NCBI RefSeq assembly: GCF_003966735.1
Contig: NZ_AP017378.1
Span: 1,225,501 to 1,289,500 of the forward strand
Reading direction: 5' to 3'
Source of the DNA: Desulfovibrio ferrophilus
GTDB taxonomy: Bacteria; Desulfobacterota; Desulfovibrionia; Desulfovibrionales; Desulfovibrionaceae
DNA length: 64,000 bases
The notes under the pieces: generated by a model
The model's input: the letters and a program-made list of their open reading frames with translations, nothing else
What the model was told of the DNA's origin: nothing
Database searches by the model: none
Made by a program: the position numbers and the translations under genes
Shown here: positions 8,324 to 17,248 of the stretch, piece after piece
How the letters are laid out: the number at the start of each line of letters is the position of its first letter
Position numbering within the stretch: the first letter of the stretch is position 1

Positions 8324-8788
8324 TTACAGTTCCAGTATCATCGCGACTTCATCACATTCAGGAAACTTAGGGCAATTCAGGCAATCGGCCCAAACCTTCT
8401 GGGGCAACACTTCCTTGCCAACTTCCTTGAAACCGAGTTTGGCAAAAAAGCCAGGAACATACGTCAAGGTAAAGACCCGGTAGACCCGAAACATCACGGC
8501 CTCGGACAGGCTGGTCTCCACCAATCGTTTTCCCCACCCCTGCCCATGAAGCCCAGGAGCAACGGCCAGAGATCGAATTTCAGCGATATCTTCCCAACAA
8601 ATGGCAAAGGCGCAACAACCGTGGACCTTCTCATCATCCCGCGAGGCCAACACGACAAAGTCGCGCAGCTTCCCATACAAATCGTTCAAAGACCGAGGCA
8701 GCAATTCCTGCCTGTCGGCGCATTTCATCAACAGGGCATGAATACCCCGCACGTCCTGCATCCGGGCCTTGCGGATATACAATTCCAT
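8324..8788 (-). CDS. ArgA-like GNAT N-acetyltransferase
   Basis: A 154-residue GNAT protein of the short N-acetylglutamate synthase-like type. The acetyl-CoA loop is V-A-P-G-L-H-G-Q-G-W-G-K (motif A, about residues 78-89), followed by FFAKLGFKEV, typical of the family. The C-terminus carries a DCLNCPKFPEC cysteine cluster often found in the argA-like subgroup and possibly a metal site. This suggests the first step of arginine synthesis, although a different acetyl acceptor is possible. Its ATG directly follows the TAG stop of the thioredoxin-like gene, so the two are translationally coupled. Confidence 0.85.
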   Translation of the reverse strand: MELYIRKARMQDVRGIHALLMKCADRQELLPRSLNDLYGKLRDFVVLASRDDEKVHGCCAFAICWEDIAEIRSLAVAPGLHGQGWGKRLVETSLSEAVMFRVYRVFTLTYVPGFFAKLGFKEVGKEVLPQKVWADCLNCPKFPECDEVAMILEL

Positions 8789-9283
8789 CTATTTCTCCGC
8801 CAGTAGCGAGTTGATCACGCGTTCCAATTCCGAAGCCGGAGCCATCCCCTCATGGTCGAGCACTAATCCGCCCTTGGTGTTATAAATCAACAAGCGGGGA
8901 ATCGACTCCACCTTGAAGAGTCGCTGTACCCCTTCGTCGACCCTGCGCACCGGATAGGTGAACCCGGCCTTGGTCACGAACTTGGCGTATTCACTGATGT
9001 CATTATCGACGTTCAGTCCTAAAATGAGCAACTCATTCTCGGCAAAGGTCTCGCGCAACTCCTTAAGTTCCGGAACTTCGGCCCGGCACGGCGCACACCA
9101 TGAGGCCCAAAACGTCAGGACAACGACTTTGCCGTGGGCCTGCTTCATGACGCGCATCACATCGATGGTCCGCAAAGTCCCCATGGTCCCAATGGATTGC
9201 AGAGGGTCGGTTGAAGCCGATGCCACTCCCATATTCAGGGCAAGAATCAGGGCCAAAGCCAGGATCAATCTTTTTGCATGCAC
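8789..9283 (-). CDS. TlpA-like exported thioredoxin-fold protein
   Basis: A 164-residue protein with an N-terminal signal peptide (residues 1-24, hydrophobic core LILALALILALNMGV, cleavage near ASAS) and a TlpA/ResA-type thioredoxin domain with the redox motif WCAPC at 62-66. The cis-proline region is VESIPRLLIYN. It probably acts in periplasmic thiol reduction, for instance in cytochrome c maturation; the partner is not identifiable. It lies 28 bases downstream of metH on the same strand. Confidence 0.9.
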   Translation of the reverse strand: MHAKRLILALALILALNMGVASASTDPLQSIGTMGTLRTIDVMRVMKQAHGKVVVLTFWASWCAPCRAEVPELKELRETFAENELLILGLNVDNDISEYAKFVTKAGFTYPVRRVDEGVQRLFKVESIPRLLIYNTKGGLVLDHEGMAPASELERVINSLLAEK

Positions 9284-9311
9284 AGTCGATTCGCCTCCAC
9301 CCGGAAGGGAG

Positions 9312-11723
9312 TTATTGCAACAGGCTCTTTGCCAGCTTGACGCAGCTCACGGCGTCTTCGGAATAGCCATCCGCACCGATGGAATCGGCGTAGGCTTCGG
9401 TCACGACGGCTCCGCCGACCATAACCTTCACATTCAGCCCCTTCTCGCGCACAAGCTTCACGGTATCTTCCATGTGAATCATGGTCGTCGTCATCAGGGC
9501 GGAAAGACCGATGATGGCGGCTCCCTCGCGCTCGGCTGCTTCCACAATCTTGTTGGCGGTAACATCCTTGCCCATATCAATGACCTCGAAGCCGTTGTTC
9601 CTGAGCATCAGAATCACGATATTCTTGCCGATGTCATGGATATCGCCTTCCACCGTGGCCATAATAATCTTGGTTCGTTCAGTTGCACCGCTTGCAGCCT
9701 CGAGAAGTGGCTTCAGGCGCTCAAAGGCTACCTGCATGGTCTCTGCGGACAGCAGCAGTTGCGGCAGGAAATACTCTTTTCGCTCGTACTTCTCACCCAC
9801 CTCGGTAATGGCCGGGATTAGTTTCTCGTTCACCAGTACGAAAGGATCAGCGCCCTGGTCCAATTCAGCATCAAGCATGGCAACGATGCTGTCCTTGGCG
9901 CCCTTGATCACGGCTTGCCCCAGATCAGTCACGGGCTTCTTATCGCCCCCATTGCCAGAACCGCCAGTAGCAGAACCACCCTCACCAGGCTTCCAATCCG
10001 CGTATCCAGCCACAAAGCCTTCGGCCTGTGGGTCGCGATTCAAAAGGACCTCCGAGGAAGCAATGGACTCCATCAGCCGGTTGGAGCTTGGGTTGGCGAT
10101 AAACGAGGACAGGCCGGACGCCATACCCATCACCAGGAACGAACTGTTGAGCAACTCACGCGCCGGCAGGCCGAAAGAAATATTGGACAAGCCGCAGGTG
10201 GTCGCCAGTCCCCATTCATCACGGCAATGACGAATGACTTCCAGACAGGCCTTGGCTGCCTCCGGCTTGGAGGAAACCGTCAACACCAACGCATCCACAA
10301 GGATCAAACGTCGGGGAATGCCCAGATCGTCGGCCTCGCGCAACAGCCCCTCGATTACAGCCAATCGCTCGGCAGCGGTCACGGGCAGCTTGCGGCCTTC
10401 CAGCGGAAGCATGATGAACGGAGCGCCGTAGTGCTTGCACAGCGGCCCCAAAGCCTGCATGCGGCCCGGCTCACCACTGATGGAGTTCACCAAAGCAGAA
10501 CCAGGATAGGCATCCAGAGCTGCTCGAATGGCATCCGGGTTGGTGGAATCCAGGCACAAAGGCACCTTGACACGCGAAGTCAACTGCTTGGTCAACTCCG
10601 GCAGCAGAATCTGCTCTTCCACCATGGGCGCGCCCACGTTGACGTCAAGGATATGGGCACCGGCTGATTCCTGGGCCTGAGCCAAACGAATGGCCTCACC
10701 GAACTGCCCGGCCTGAAGCTCTTCGGTCAGCAGCTTCTTGCCGGTGGGATTAATACGCTCGCCAATGATCTTGCTGCGCCTGAAGGGAGAGACGGGCATG
10801 GACATGGAGCGCGAAGTCACCACCAAGCATTCGGCCTCAGGCGACTTGGGCAGGCTCCAGGGCTTGCCGTTTATGGCGGCTTTGGCGCAACGGATATGAT
10901 CCGGCGTGGTACCGCAGCAACCACCAATAAACTTCACACCCAGTTCGACGATGGGCAGGATCTGCTCGGCAAAATTCTCGGGATTCAAACGGAAAACGGT
11001 GTTGCCATCGCCGTCCAGCTCCGGCAATCCCGCGTTGGGCTGCACGACCAGCGGTGTGGAAAGCCGTGGCAACATGGCCTTGACCGTCTCCAGCATCTGT
11101 TCGGGGCCAGCACCGCAGTTGGTGCCCAACAGATCAACCCCGAGATTCTGCATGGTATCGATAAAGGTCAGGGGGTTGGTTCCCGTCAGGCAGGAGCCCT
11201 GCTCGAAGGTCATGGACACGCCCACAGGCAGATCGCACACCTCGCGTGTGGCGATCACGGCAGCCCTGGCCTCTGCCAGATCGAACTGTGTCTCCACAAA
11301 AATCAAATCCGCGCCGCCCTCGGCCAGCCCCTTGATCTGGGCCTTGAAAAAACTCACAAGCTCACGGAAACTCATCTCGCCCATGGGCTGGACGAAGTGC
11401 CCGGTGGGGCCGACACTGCCCACGACAAAGGCCGTATCTCCCGCAGCACGACGAGCCGCAGCAGCCATCTCGCGATTCAAACCGACAACATCGGCATCGG
11501 CCCACAGCTTGAGGCCCGTCCCACCGAAGGTGTTGGTGGTGACAACACTAGCCCCGGCCTGAATGTATTCGCGGTGGATATCCTCCACGACTCCGGGCTT
11601 GGCCAAGCCGAATTCCTCGGGGGATTGACCGGAGCGAAGCCCCCTGGCCTGAAGCATGGTTCCCATGCCGCCATCAAAGAGTCTGACTCGACCATCTTGC
11701 AGCAAACGCTGGAAATCCGGCAC
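9312..11723 (-). CDS. metH: Cobalamin-dependent methionine synthase lacking the reactivation domain
   Basis: Transfers methyl from 5-methyl-tetrahydrofolate via cobalamin to homocysteine. Domains in order: homocysteine methyltransferase with zinc ligands in GTNCGAG and GGCCGT (first 300 residues), pterin-binding domain (about 310-575), a Gly/Ser-rich linker, B12-binding cap, and Rossmann domain with the lower-ligand motif DIHDIG near residue 694. The protein ends after the B12 domain; the AdoMet reactivation domain of E. coli MetH is absent, as in many anaerobes. An ATG at 11750 is also open but lacks a ribosome binding site. GTG 11723 has GGAG at 8 bases and is preferred. It heads the leftward run metH-tlpA-argA-hpt. 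Confidence 0.93.
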   Translation of the reverse strand: MPDFQRLLQDGRVRLFDGGMGTMLQARGLRSGQSPEEFGLAKPGVVEDIHREYIQAGASVVTTNTFGGTGLKLWADADVVGLNREMAAAARRAAGDTAFVVGSVGPTGHFVQPMGEMSFRELVSFFKAQIKGLAEGGADLIFVETQFDLAEARAAVIATREVCDLPVGVSMTFEQGSCLTGTNPLTFIDTMQNLGVDLLGTNCGAGPEQMLETVKAMLPRLSTPLVVQPNAGLPELDGDGNTVFRLNPENFAEQILPIVELGVKFIGGCCGTTPDHIRCAKAAINGKPWSLPKSPEAECLVVTSRSMSMPVSPFRRSKIIGERINPTGKKLLTEELQAGQFGEAIRLAQAQESAGAHILDVNVGAPMVEEQILLPELTKQLTSRVKVPLCLDSTNPDAIRAALDAYPGSALVNSISGEPGRMQALGPLCKHYGAPFIMLPLEGRKLPVTAAERLAVIEGLLREADDLGIPRRLILVDALVLTVSSKPEAAKACLEVIRHCRDEWGLATTCGLSNISFGLPARELLNSSFLVMGMASGLSSFIANPSSNRLMESIASSEVLLNRDPQAEGFVAGYADWKPGEGGSATGGSGNGGDKKPVTDLGQAVIKGAKDSIVAMLDAELDQGADPFVLVNEKLIPAITEVGEKYERKEYFLPQLLLSAETMQVAFERLKPLLEAASGATERTKIIMATVEGDIHDIGKNIVILMLRNNGFEVIDMGKDVTANKIVEAAEREGAAIIGLSALMTTTMIHMEDTVKLVREKGLNVKVMVGGAVVTEAYADSIGADGYSEDAVSCVKLAKSLLQ

Positions 11724-11962
11724 GGTATATTCTCCATTCTGAGTTATCATTCAAGCACAGGGAGCGCCATGGAGCCTTGTCCTGCTTGGGCTTTCCCCCC
11801 GTTCCCGGGACCGTGTTCATTACTTAAAAACATTGAAAAGGACAAACAAAAACTATAGACTGCGAGCTTACCCAAACACGAATCAATAGGGATATTTCCC
11901 TCCTGAATCCTTTCGTGGCGCCTTCCGACGCGCCGCGTTCAAACAAATATTCGACTCTCTTT

Positions 11963-13006
11963 ATGAATACACAATCTTCCGCAAACTCAAAGCCTGACAA
12001 GTCTCCACAGGAGAATCCAGAGACCCCGGAAGTCCTCCCGCCGGAAGACGATCTGCTGCTGGAAGCCATCGCTGAAGAAGGCATCGACGATCTGCCCGAG
12101 CCCGAGGATCTCTTCGTCCTCGCTCCTCGCACCGGATCGGATGTAGTCCCCAAGGATCCGTTGCAGATGTATCTGCGCGAGATCGGAAAATTCAGCATGC
12201 TGAAACCTGAAGAGGAATTCGAACTGGCCCGCCGCGTGCGCGACGAAGGCGACTCCGACGCAGCTTTCCGGCTGGTGTCATCGCACCTGAGGCTCGTGGT
12301 CAAGATTGCCATGGACTTCCAACGCCGCTGGATGCAGAACGTGCTCGACCTGATCCAGGAAGGCAATGTGGGTCTGATGCGCGCAGTGCAGAAATTCGAC
12401 CCGGACAAGGGCATCAAGTTTTCCTATTATGCCGCGTTCTGGATCAAGGCTTATATCCTCAAGTTCATTATGGATAACTGGCGGCTGGTCAAAATCGGAA
12501 CCACTCAGGCCCAGCGCAAGTTATTCTATAACTTGAACAAAGAACGCCAACGCCTGCAAAATCTGGGGTTCGACCCCAACAGTGCGACCCTGGCCGAAAA
12601 CCTTGGCGTCTCCGAGGACGTGGTCATCGAGATGGATCAACGCCTTTCCAGGCAGGATATGTCTCTGAATCTGCCACTGGGCGAGGAGGGAGGCGCAACC
12701 CGCATGGACTTCCTGCCCGCCCTGCAACCCGGAGTGGAAGACACTCTGGCGCAGGATGAAATTGCCGAGACCCTGCACGGACATTTGAAGTCCATCGCTC
12801 CCCATTTAAACGAAAAAGAACTGGATATTCTGGAACTGAGGCTTTTATCCGATTCTCCCGTGACTCTGCGCGAAATCGGTGAAAAGTATGGTGTGACCCG
12901 CGAGCGAGTCCGTCAGATCGAAGCCCGGCTTCTGCAGAAGCTCAAGAAGCACCTCACGGATCAAATTCAAGACTTTTCACAAGACTGGATCAATCGCAAT
13001 GAATAA
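11963..13006 (+). CDS. rpoH: RNA polymerase sigma-32 type factor
   Basis: A 347-residue sigma-70 family factor. Region 2 is at about residues 105-175 (LIQEGNVGLMRAVQKFDP). The RpoH box diagnostic of heat-shock sigma factors reads QRKLFYNL at about 184-191, and region 4 has the helix-turn-helix GVTRERVRQIEARLL. An acidic N-terminal extension of roughly 60 residues precedes the conserved DPLQMYLREIGKF, longer than in E. coli RpoH. The frame is open back to GTG 11915; neither start has a clear Shine-Dalgarno sequence, so the start is uncertain. It overlaps the following HD-domain gene by 8 bases. Confidence 0.9.
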   Translation: MNTQSSANSKPDKSPQENPETPEVLPPEDDLLLEAIAEEGIDDLPEPEDLFVLAPRTGSDVVPKDPLQMYLREIGKFSMLKPEEEFELARRVRDEGDSDAAFRLVSSHLRLVVKIAMDFQRRWMQNVLDLIQEGNVGLMRAVQKFDPDKGIKFSYYAAFWIKAYILKFIMDNWRLVKIGTTQAQRKLFYNLNKERQRLQNLGFDPNSATLAENLGVSEDVVIEMDQRLSRQDMSLNLPLGEEGGATRMDFLPALQPGVEDTLAQDEIAETLHGHLKSIAPHLNEKELDILELRLLSDSPVTLREIGEKYGVTRERVRQIEARLLQKLKKHLTDQIQDFSQDWINRNE

Positions 13007-13754
13007 GACTCTGCTGCGCATGAAACAGGAGGCCAAGAGCCTTGTCGCAGAGCAGGAAATGCCCGGTTTCTACCAGGCTTGTGCTCCTGAACTGGACTTC
13101 TCCCGAACCTCTTTTTTCGACCACCCGCTCATCCATCGCCTGCGTGAGGATGTGATCCCCTTCCTGTACGACGATTACGGGCATGGCATCGATCATTCCA
13201 AGAAGGTTGCCATTGAAGGCGGAGCCATTGTCCTTGTAGAGATGAAGGGCGGCAACATGACCAGAGCCAGGCACCTGGCACTGCTCGCGCAGATGGCTGG
13301 TCTGCTGCACGATATCTGCCGTCTTGAGGAGGACCATGCTGCCCGAGGGGCAGAATTATCCGAGACCATTCTGCTGGATTATCCCCTTGAAAAGGAAGAC
13401 AAAGAGCGCATCGCTTTTGCCATTGCCGATCACGAAGCATTCAGCAATCGCAAACAAACAGAAGACCCCGAAGCCCTCCTGTTGTCGAAAGCGCTCTACG
13501 ATGCAGACAAATTTCGTTGGGGGCCGGATAACTTCGCGACAACCCTTTGGGAAATGTGTGATTACAATGATATCCCCGTGCAGGAGATCCTTGACCGATT
13601 CCCTTCCGGGGTAAAGAAAATCGAGGAAGTCGCTTCCACATTCCGGACTTCGGTAGGCCAAACCTTCGGCCCGCAATTTATTGAGCTGGGACTGTCCCTT
13701 GGGCGGGACATCCACGAACGCCTCATTCAGGTCATTCAAGAAGACCAAGACTAA
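12999..13754 (+). CDS. HD-domain metal-dependent phosphohydrolase
   Basis: A 251-residue HD superfamily protein. Metal ligands are visible: H66 (GIDHS), H104-D105 (LLHDIC), a later histidine in DHEAF, and an aspartate in YDADKF. Substrate unknown; HD proteins cleave nucleotides or phosphoesters. Its ATG lies inside the end of rpoH (AATGAATAA), so it is translationally coupled to the sigma factor, which suggests a joint stress-related role as an inference only. Confidence 0.85.
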   Translation: MNKTLLRMKQEAKSLVAEQEMPGFYQACAPELDFSRTSFFDHPLIHRLREDVIPFLYDDYGHGIDHSKKVAIEGGAIVLVEMKGGNMTRARHLALLAQMAGLLHDICRLEEDHAARGAELSETILLDYPLEKEDKERIAFAIADHEAFSNRKQTEDPEALLLSKALYDADKFRWGPDNFATTLWEMCDYNDIPVQEILDRFPSGVKKIEEVASTFRTSVGQTFGPQFIELGLSLGRDIHERLIQVIQEDQD

Positions 13755-13828
13755 CGCCACAGTCTGCAACACAATCGCCCAACCCGCCCCACAGCATTCG
13801 GGGCGTAGCACAGGAGCCGAGGATCCAG

Positions 13829-15508
13829 ATGCACAAACCGCTCTTCGCCGCACTCGGCGCTCTCGCCCTGGCAGCCATTATGGCAGGCTGTGCCGCCCAG
13901 TCCACTCCCGCTCCCGGGCCGGAACGAACTGTCTGGCAGATGACGCCCACTGCCGCCTCCAGCTACTATTACCTCGCCCTTGAAGACGCACGTCGCGGCG
14001 GTCGGGATGACGAAGCCCTAACAGCCATGGAACAGCTCCTTGAGCTGGCTCCCTCGCCCCTGATCTATATCGAAGCAGCCAATTACTACTGGCGACTGGG
14101 TCGAATGGATAAAGCTCGGACCACCTTGAAACGTGGCGAAGAACTCTACCCGACTTCTCGGGACATGGCCGTTACCCTGGCCAACACCTACTATTCAGAA
14201 AAACGTCATGAAGACGCCATCACCACGATCAAGACCTACCTCCAGCGTGTCCCGGATGACACCACGGCTTACATCGATCTGGCTCTGATATACTTGGACG
14301 ACAAGCATCACGCCGAGGCGCTGGATGCCCTGGAGCAAATCCCCGAGGACAAGCGTGATGCACCAGTTCTCTACTACTGGGCCAAAGCAAGCTCAGGCCT
14401 GGGTCTGAACCGACAGGCCATCGCCAAGCTCAAGCAGGCCGTGGAGATGGACCCCGAATTCATCGAGGCCTGGGCCGAGTTGGCCTATCTCTATGAGGTG
14501 GACAAAGACTATCTGGCGGCCGAAGGAATCTACACCCGCTTGGTCGAAATGGGTGAAAACGCCAGCGAGATTTGGCTGCGTCTGATCAACCTGAACATCA
14601 AGTTGAACAATCCCGACAAGGCACTCTCACTCTACCGACAAGGCCCGCGGGATATTGATTTCGCTCTTGAAGCAGCCACCCTGTTTCTGGACGAAAAGTT
14701 CTATGACCAGGCACGGGCCATCCTGAGCCCGCTTCCCACAGATGGCGACGTCCCACCAAAAATCTGGTTCTACCTTGCAGTGCTGGCCTACGAAGGTGAC
14801 CAGAACTCCGAAACCGCCCTGGAATATCTCTCAAAAATTCCTGCCGCCAATCAGCACTATCATCGTGCGGTGCGTTTCCGTATCCATCTGCTTATGGATA
14901 ATGGCCGCTTTGCCGAAGCCCAGGAATTGATCCTGCATCAGCAAAAGGCCAATCCTGATCAAAGTGAATACTGGCTTCTGGAATCATCTCTGGCCCAACG
15001 CCAGAAAGACCTGCCCGGCGCCCGCACGGTACTCGAACGTGCCCTTGTCCGCTGGCCCAAGGATACAGACCTGCTCTATTCTCTGGGCATCGTTCTGGAC
15101 AAGATGGATCTGCGCGATGAAGGCCTCGCAACCATGGAACGCATTATCACCATGGACCCCGAGCATGCCGACGCCCTCAACTACGTCGGCTACGTCCTGG
15201 CTGACGAAAGCAGGGATCTGGAACGAGCCATGGTACTCATCTCCCGCGCCTTGGAGCGTGAGCCCGACAGCGGCTATATTATCGACTCCTTGGCATGGTT
15301 GTATTTCCGTCGTGGAGAATCCGCACGAGCCTGGGAAGAAATCAGACGGGCTGTGGAACGGGTCGCCGATGACCCCATCGTCTGGGAACATTATGGCGAC
15401 ATTGCCGCCGCTCTGGGCAAGACGGCAAAAGCAAAGGAAGGCTACCGCAACAGCCTTGAGCTGAATCCGGACAACAAGTCCGCCCGCGCCAAGCTGGAAA
15501 AATTATGA
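13829..15508 (+). CDS. TPR-repeat lipoprotein
   Basis: A 559-residue protein with a lipoprotein signal peptide (lipobox IMAGC, Cys at about residue 21) followed by tetratricopeptide repeats over essentially the whole length, for example ETALEYLSKIP, ARTVLERALVRWPKD and ALNYVGYVLADESRD. It is probably an outer-membrane-anchored assembly or protein-interaction platform. GAGGATCCAG precedes ATG 13829. It overlaps the next lipoprotein gene by 4 bases (ATGA), indicating coupling. Confidence 0.88.
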   Translation: MHKPLFAALGALALAAIMAGCAAQSTPAPGPERTVWQMTPTAASSYYYLALEDARRGGRDDEALTAMEQLLELAPSPLIYIEAANYYWRLGRMDKARTTLKRGEELYPTSRDMAVTLANTYYSEKRHEDAITTIKTYLQRVPDDTTAYIDLALIYLDDKHHAEALDALEQIPEDKRDAPVLYYWAKASSGLGLNRQAIAKLKQAVEMDPEFIEAWAELAYLYEVDKDYLAAEGIYTRLVEMGENASEIWLRLINLNIKLNNPDKALSLYRQGPRDIDFALEAATLFLDEKFYDQARAILSPLPTDGDVPPKIWFYLAVLAYEGDQNSETALEYLSKIPAANQHYHRAVRFRIHLLMDNGRFAEAQELILHQQKANPDQSEYWLLESSLAQRQKDLPGARTVLERALVRWPKDTDLLYSLGIVLDKMDLRDEGLATMERIITMDPEHADALNYVGYVLADESRDLERAMVLISRALEREPDSGYIIDSLAWLYFRRGESARAWEEIRRAVERVADDPIVWEHYGDIAAALGKTAKAKEGYRNSLELNPDNKSARAKLEKL

Positions 15509-16311
15509 TTTCATTCTTGCTGCGCAGAACTCGCGTTCCCGTACACGGGCTGCTGGTGGTCTGCCTGCTGTTGCTGACAACAGCTTGCGGCCCCAAACAA
15601 ATAGCCCCACCCACGACACCTGCCAGCAACCTATGGGAGTCTTTTTCCCTGCGTCGCGACGCAGCAGACCAGTCACTCCGAGGGCTCAAAATTTCGGCGA
15701 GCCTGCACTATGCAGACAGGACCCGACAGAACAGGATCACGCTTTCTCTCTGGGGCAGTCCAATGCGCCCCCTGCGACTGGACCTCTCAGCAGGATTCGG
15801 AACAACCTTCGCCATGGTCCGTGAAACCAACTCGGGTTGGTGGGGATACATCCCTGAAAAAAATACCATTTACGAAAGCCAAGATGCCAGGCATGGCCAG
15901 AGTGCTCTTGGACTCGATCTTCCATTTACACTCAGAGAACTGGTCGGAGTGGCAATTGGAAGCTACAACGGTCTTGTCCCCTCAGAATTCATGCAGGCTG
16001 AGCCCACTTCCGATGGAGGCTGGATCTATTTCTTTGCCCCCAATTCGCAGGTCACAAGCATGACACTGGACGGAGAGGGCAAGCCGGTGGTATTCGCTGG
16101 GCGTCTGAGCGGCAAAGACTGGACCATGACGCTATCGCGACATGGAGAAGATGCCACAGCCGCGCCGGAAAAGATCAATATTCTCTTGGGCAAGGACGTT
16201 ACTGCGGTCCTGCGGATCAAGCAGCTGGAACGGCGTTCCACTCCTTGGCCTGATGAGTCGTTAGTACTGAAACTACCACCAGGAACCGTGATCACCCCCC
16301 TTGATCTCTGA
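15505..16311 (+). CDS. LolB/DUF4292-like outer membrane lipoprotein
   Basis: A 268-residue lipoprotein: signal peptide with lipobox LLTTAC (Cys near residue 28), then a beta-rich domain (GLKISASLHY, ITLSLWGSPMRPLRLDLSAG, MTLDGEGKPVVFAGRL). Its alternating amphipathic strands resemble the LolB/LolA-like half-barrel and DUF4292 proteins, so lipid or lipoprotein handling at the outer membrane is plausible. It is coupled to the preceding TPR lipoprotein, which may be its partner. The assignment is from strand pattern only. Confidence 0.7.
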   Translation: MISFLLRRTRVPVHGLLVVCLLLLTTACGPKQIAPPTTPASNLWESFSLRRDAADQSLRGLKISASLHYADRTRQNRITLSLWGSPMRPLRLDLSAGFGTTFAMVRETNSGWWGYIPEKNTIYESQDARHGQSALGLDLPFTLRELVGVAIGSYNGLVPSEFMQAEPTSDGGWIYFFAPNSQVTSMTLDGEGKPVVFAGRLSGKDWTMTLSRHGEDATAAPEKINILLGKDVTAVLRIKQLERRSTPWPDESLVLKLPPGTVITPLDL

Positions 16312-16349
16312 ACAAATGTTCGGCCTGCTTGAGGCCAAGCGAGGAGAAC

Positions 16350-16724
16350 ATGTCCGACAAAACTGACACCCAAAGCCAGACCGCCCCGAGCGGTGGAATT
16401 CTGGACAATCTCAAGGTCGGCCTGAAGGTCCTGTTTGACGAACTCAAATGGACCGTGAGCAAAATGGTTCGCGGGTATGAGATCAAACAGATGAACCGCC
16501 GCCTTGAAAAAGAATATGCCCTACTCGGCAAACTAGCCAGGCAACGAATGGATTCAGGCGACAAGAAAGCCGCCATGCCCAGAGACGGCGAAGCCGGGAT
16601 TATCTTGTCCCAGATCGAATTCCTGGAACAGGAAATGGAATTCCTGAGTAAGGATATCGACACCTCCCGTGAGCAGGACATTCAACGCCGTACAAGCGAA
16701 CTCGGACTGAACGACGAAGACTAA
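16350..16724 (+). CDS. Small coiled-coil protein of unknown function
   Basis: A 124-residue hydrophilic protein, mostly predicted helix (for example MNRRLEKEYALLGKLARQR and SQIEFLEQEMEFLSKDI), with a heptad-like pattern and no signal or membrane segment. ATG 16350 follows GAGGAG and is preferred over an upstream in-frame start at 16329. It lies between the LolB-like lipoprotein gene and rpiB on the same strand. I do not recognise the family. Confidence 0.75.
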   Translation: MSDKTDTQSQTAPSGGILDNLKVGLKVLFDELKWTVSKMVRGYEIKQMNRRLEKEYALLGKLARQRMDSGDKKAAMPRDGEAGIILSQIEFLEQEMEFLSKDIDTSREQDIQRRTSELGLNDED

Positions 16725-16752
16725 CGGCTCACGACCACGAAAGGAACCAATC

Positions 16753-17190
16753 ATGTCCAAGATTAAAGTAGCACTCGGCTCTGACCACGCAGGATACGCG
16801 CTCAAGGAAACCCTCAAGCAACATCTGATCGTGCGCGGCTTCGAGCCTGTGGATGTGGGCACCATGAGCACGGACAGTTGTGATTACCCGGCCATTGCCA
16901 AGGATCTTTGCAAGACCGTGCTGGATGAAAACATCCACGGTGTGCTGGTCTGCGGCACAGGCATCGGCATGTCCATGGCAGCCAACCGTCACGAAGGAAT
17001 CCGAGCTGCTGTCTGCGCCAATGCCTTCCAATGCGAAATGACCCGTAAACACAACGATTGCAACGTCCTGTGCGTCGGTGAGCGTGTTACCGGCGTTGGT
17101 GCGGCGCTTTCGATCCTTGACATTTTTCTGGATACAGAGTTCGAAGGCGGACGCCACCAACGACGTGTGGACCTGATCGAACTAGATTAA
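16753..17190 (+). CDS. rpiB: Ribose 5-phosphate isomerase B
   Basis: Interconverts ribose 5-phosphate and ribulose 5-phosphate. The 145-residue RpiB/LacAB fold shows the N-terminal GSDHAGYALKE motif and the active-site cysteine in CGTGIGMSMAANR. AAAGGAACC precedes ATG 16753. It leads the sugar-phosphate block rpiB-tkt-glpX, which serves non-oxidative pentose phosphate reactions and gluconeogenesis. Confidence 0.95.
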   Translation: MSKIKVALGSDHAGYALKETLKQHLIVRGFEPVDVGTMSTDSCDYPAIAKDLCKTVLDENIHGVLVCGTGIGMSMAANRHEGIRAAVCANAFQCEMTRKHNDCNVLCVGERVTGVGAALSILDIFLDTEFEGGRHQRRVDLIELD

Positions 17191-17195
17191 CCACC

Positions 17196-17212
17196 AGCGG
17201 GACCGTCCCGCT
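17196..17212. other. Short perfect hairpin between rpiB and tkt
   Basis: AGCGGGA and TCCCGCT are separated by CCG and no T-run follows, so it is not a canonical terminator. It could slow or stabilise the mRNA between the two genes. Confidence 0.4.
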
Positions 17213-17248
17213 TGCATACAAATCTCAAAGACTTCGAGGAACGACACC

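Noticed and set aside
11751-11914. Cobalamin or SAM riboswitch upstream of metH
   Set aside because: No B12 box or S-box-like core could be recognised in the divergent leader.
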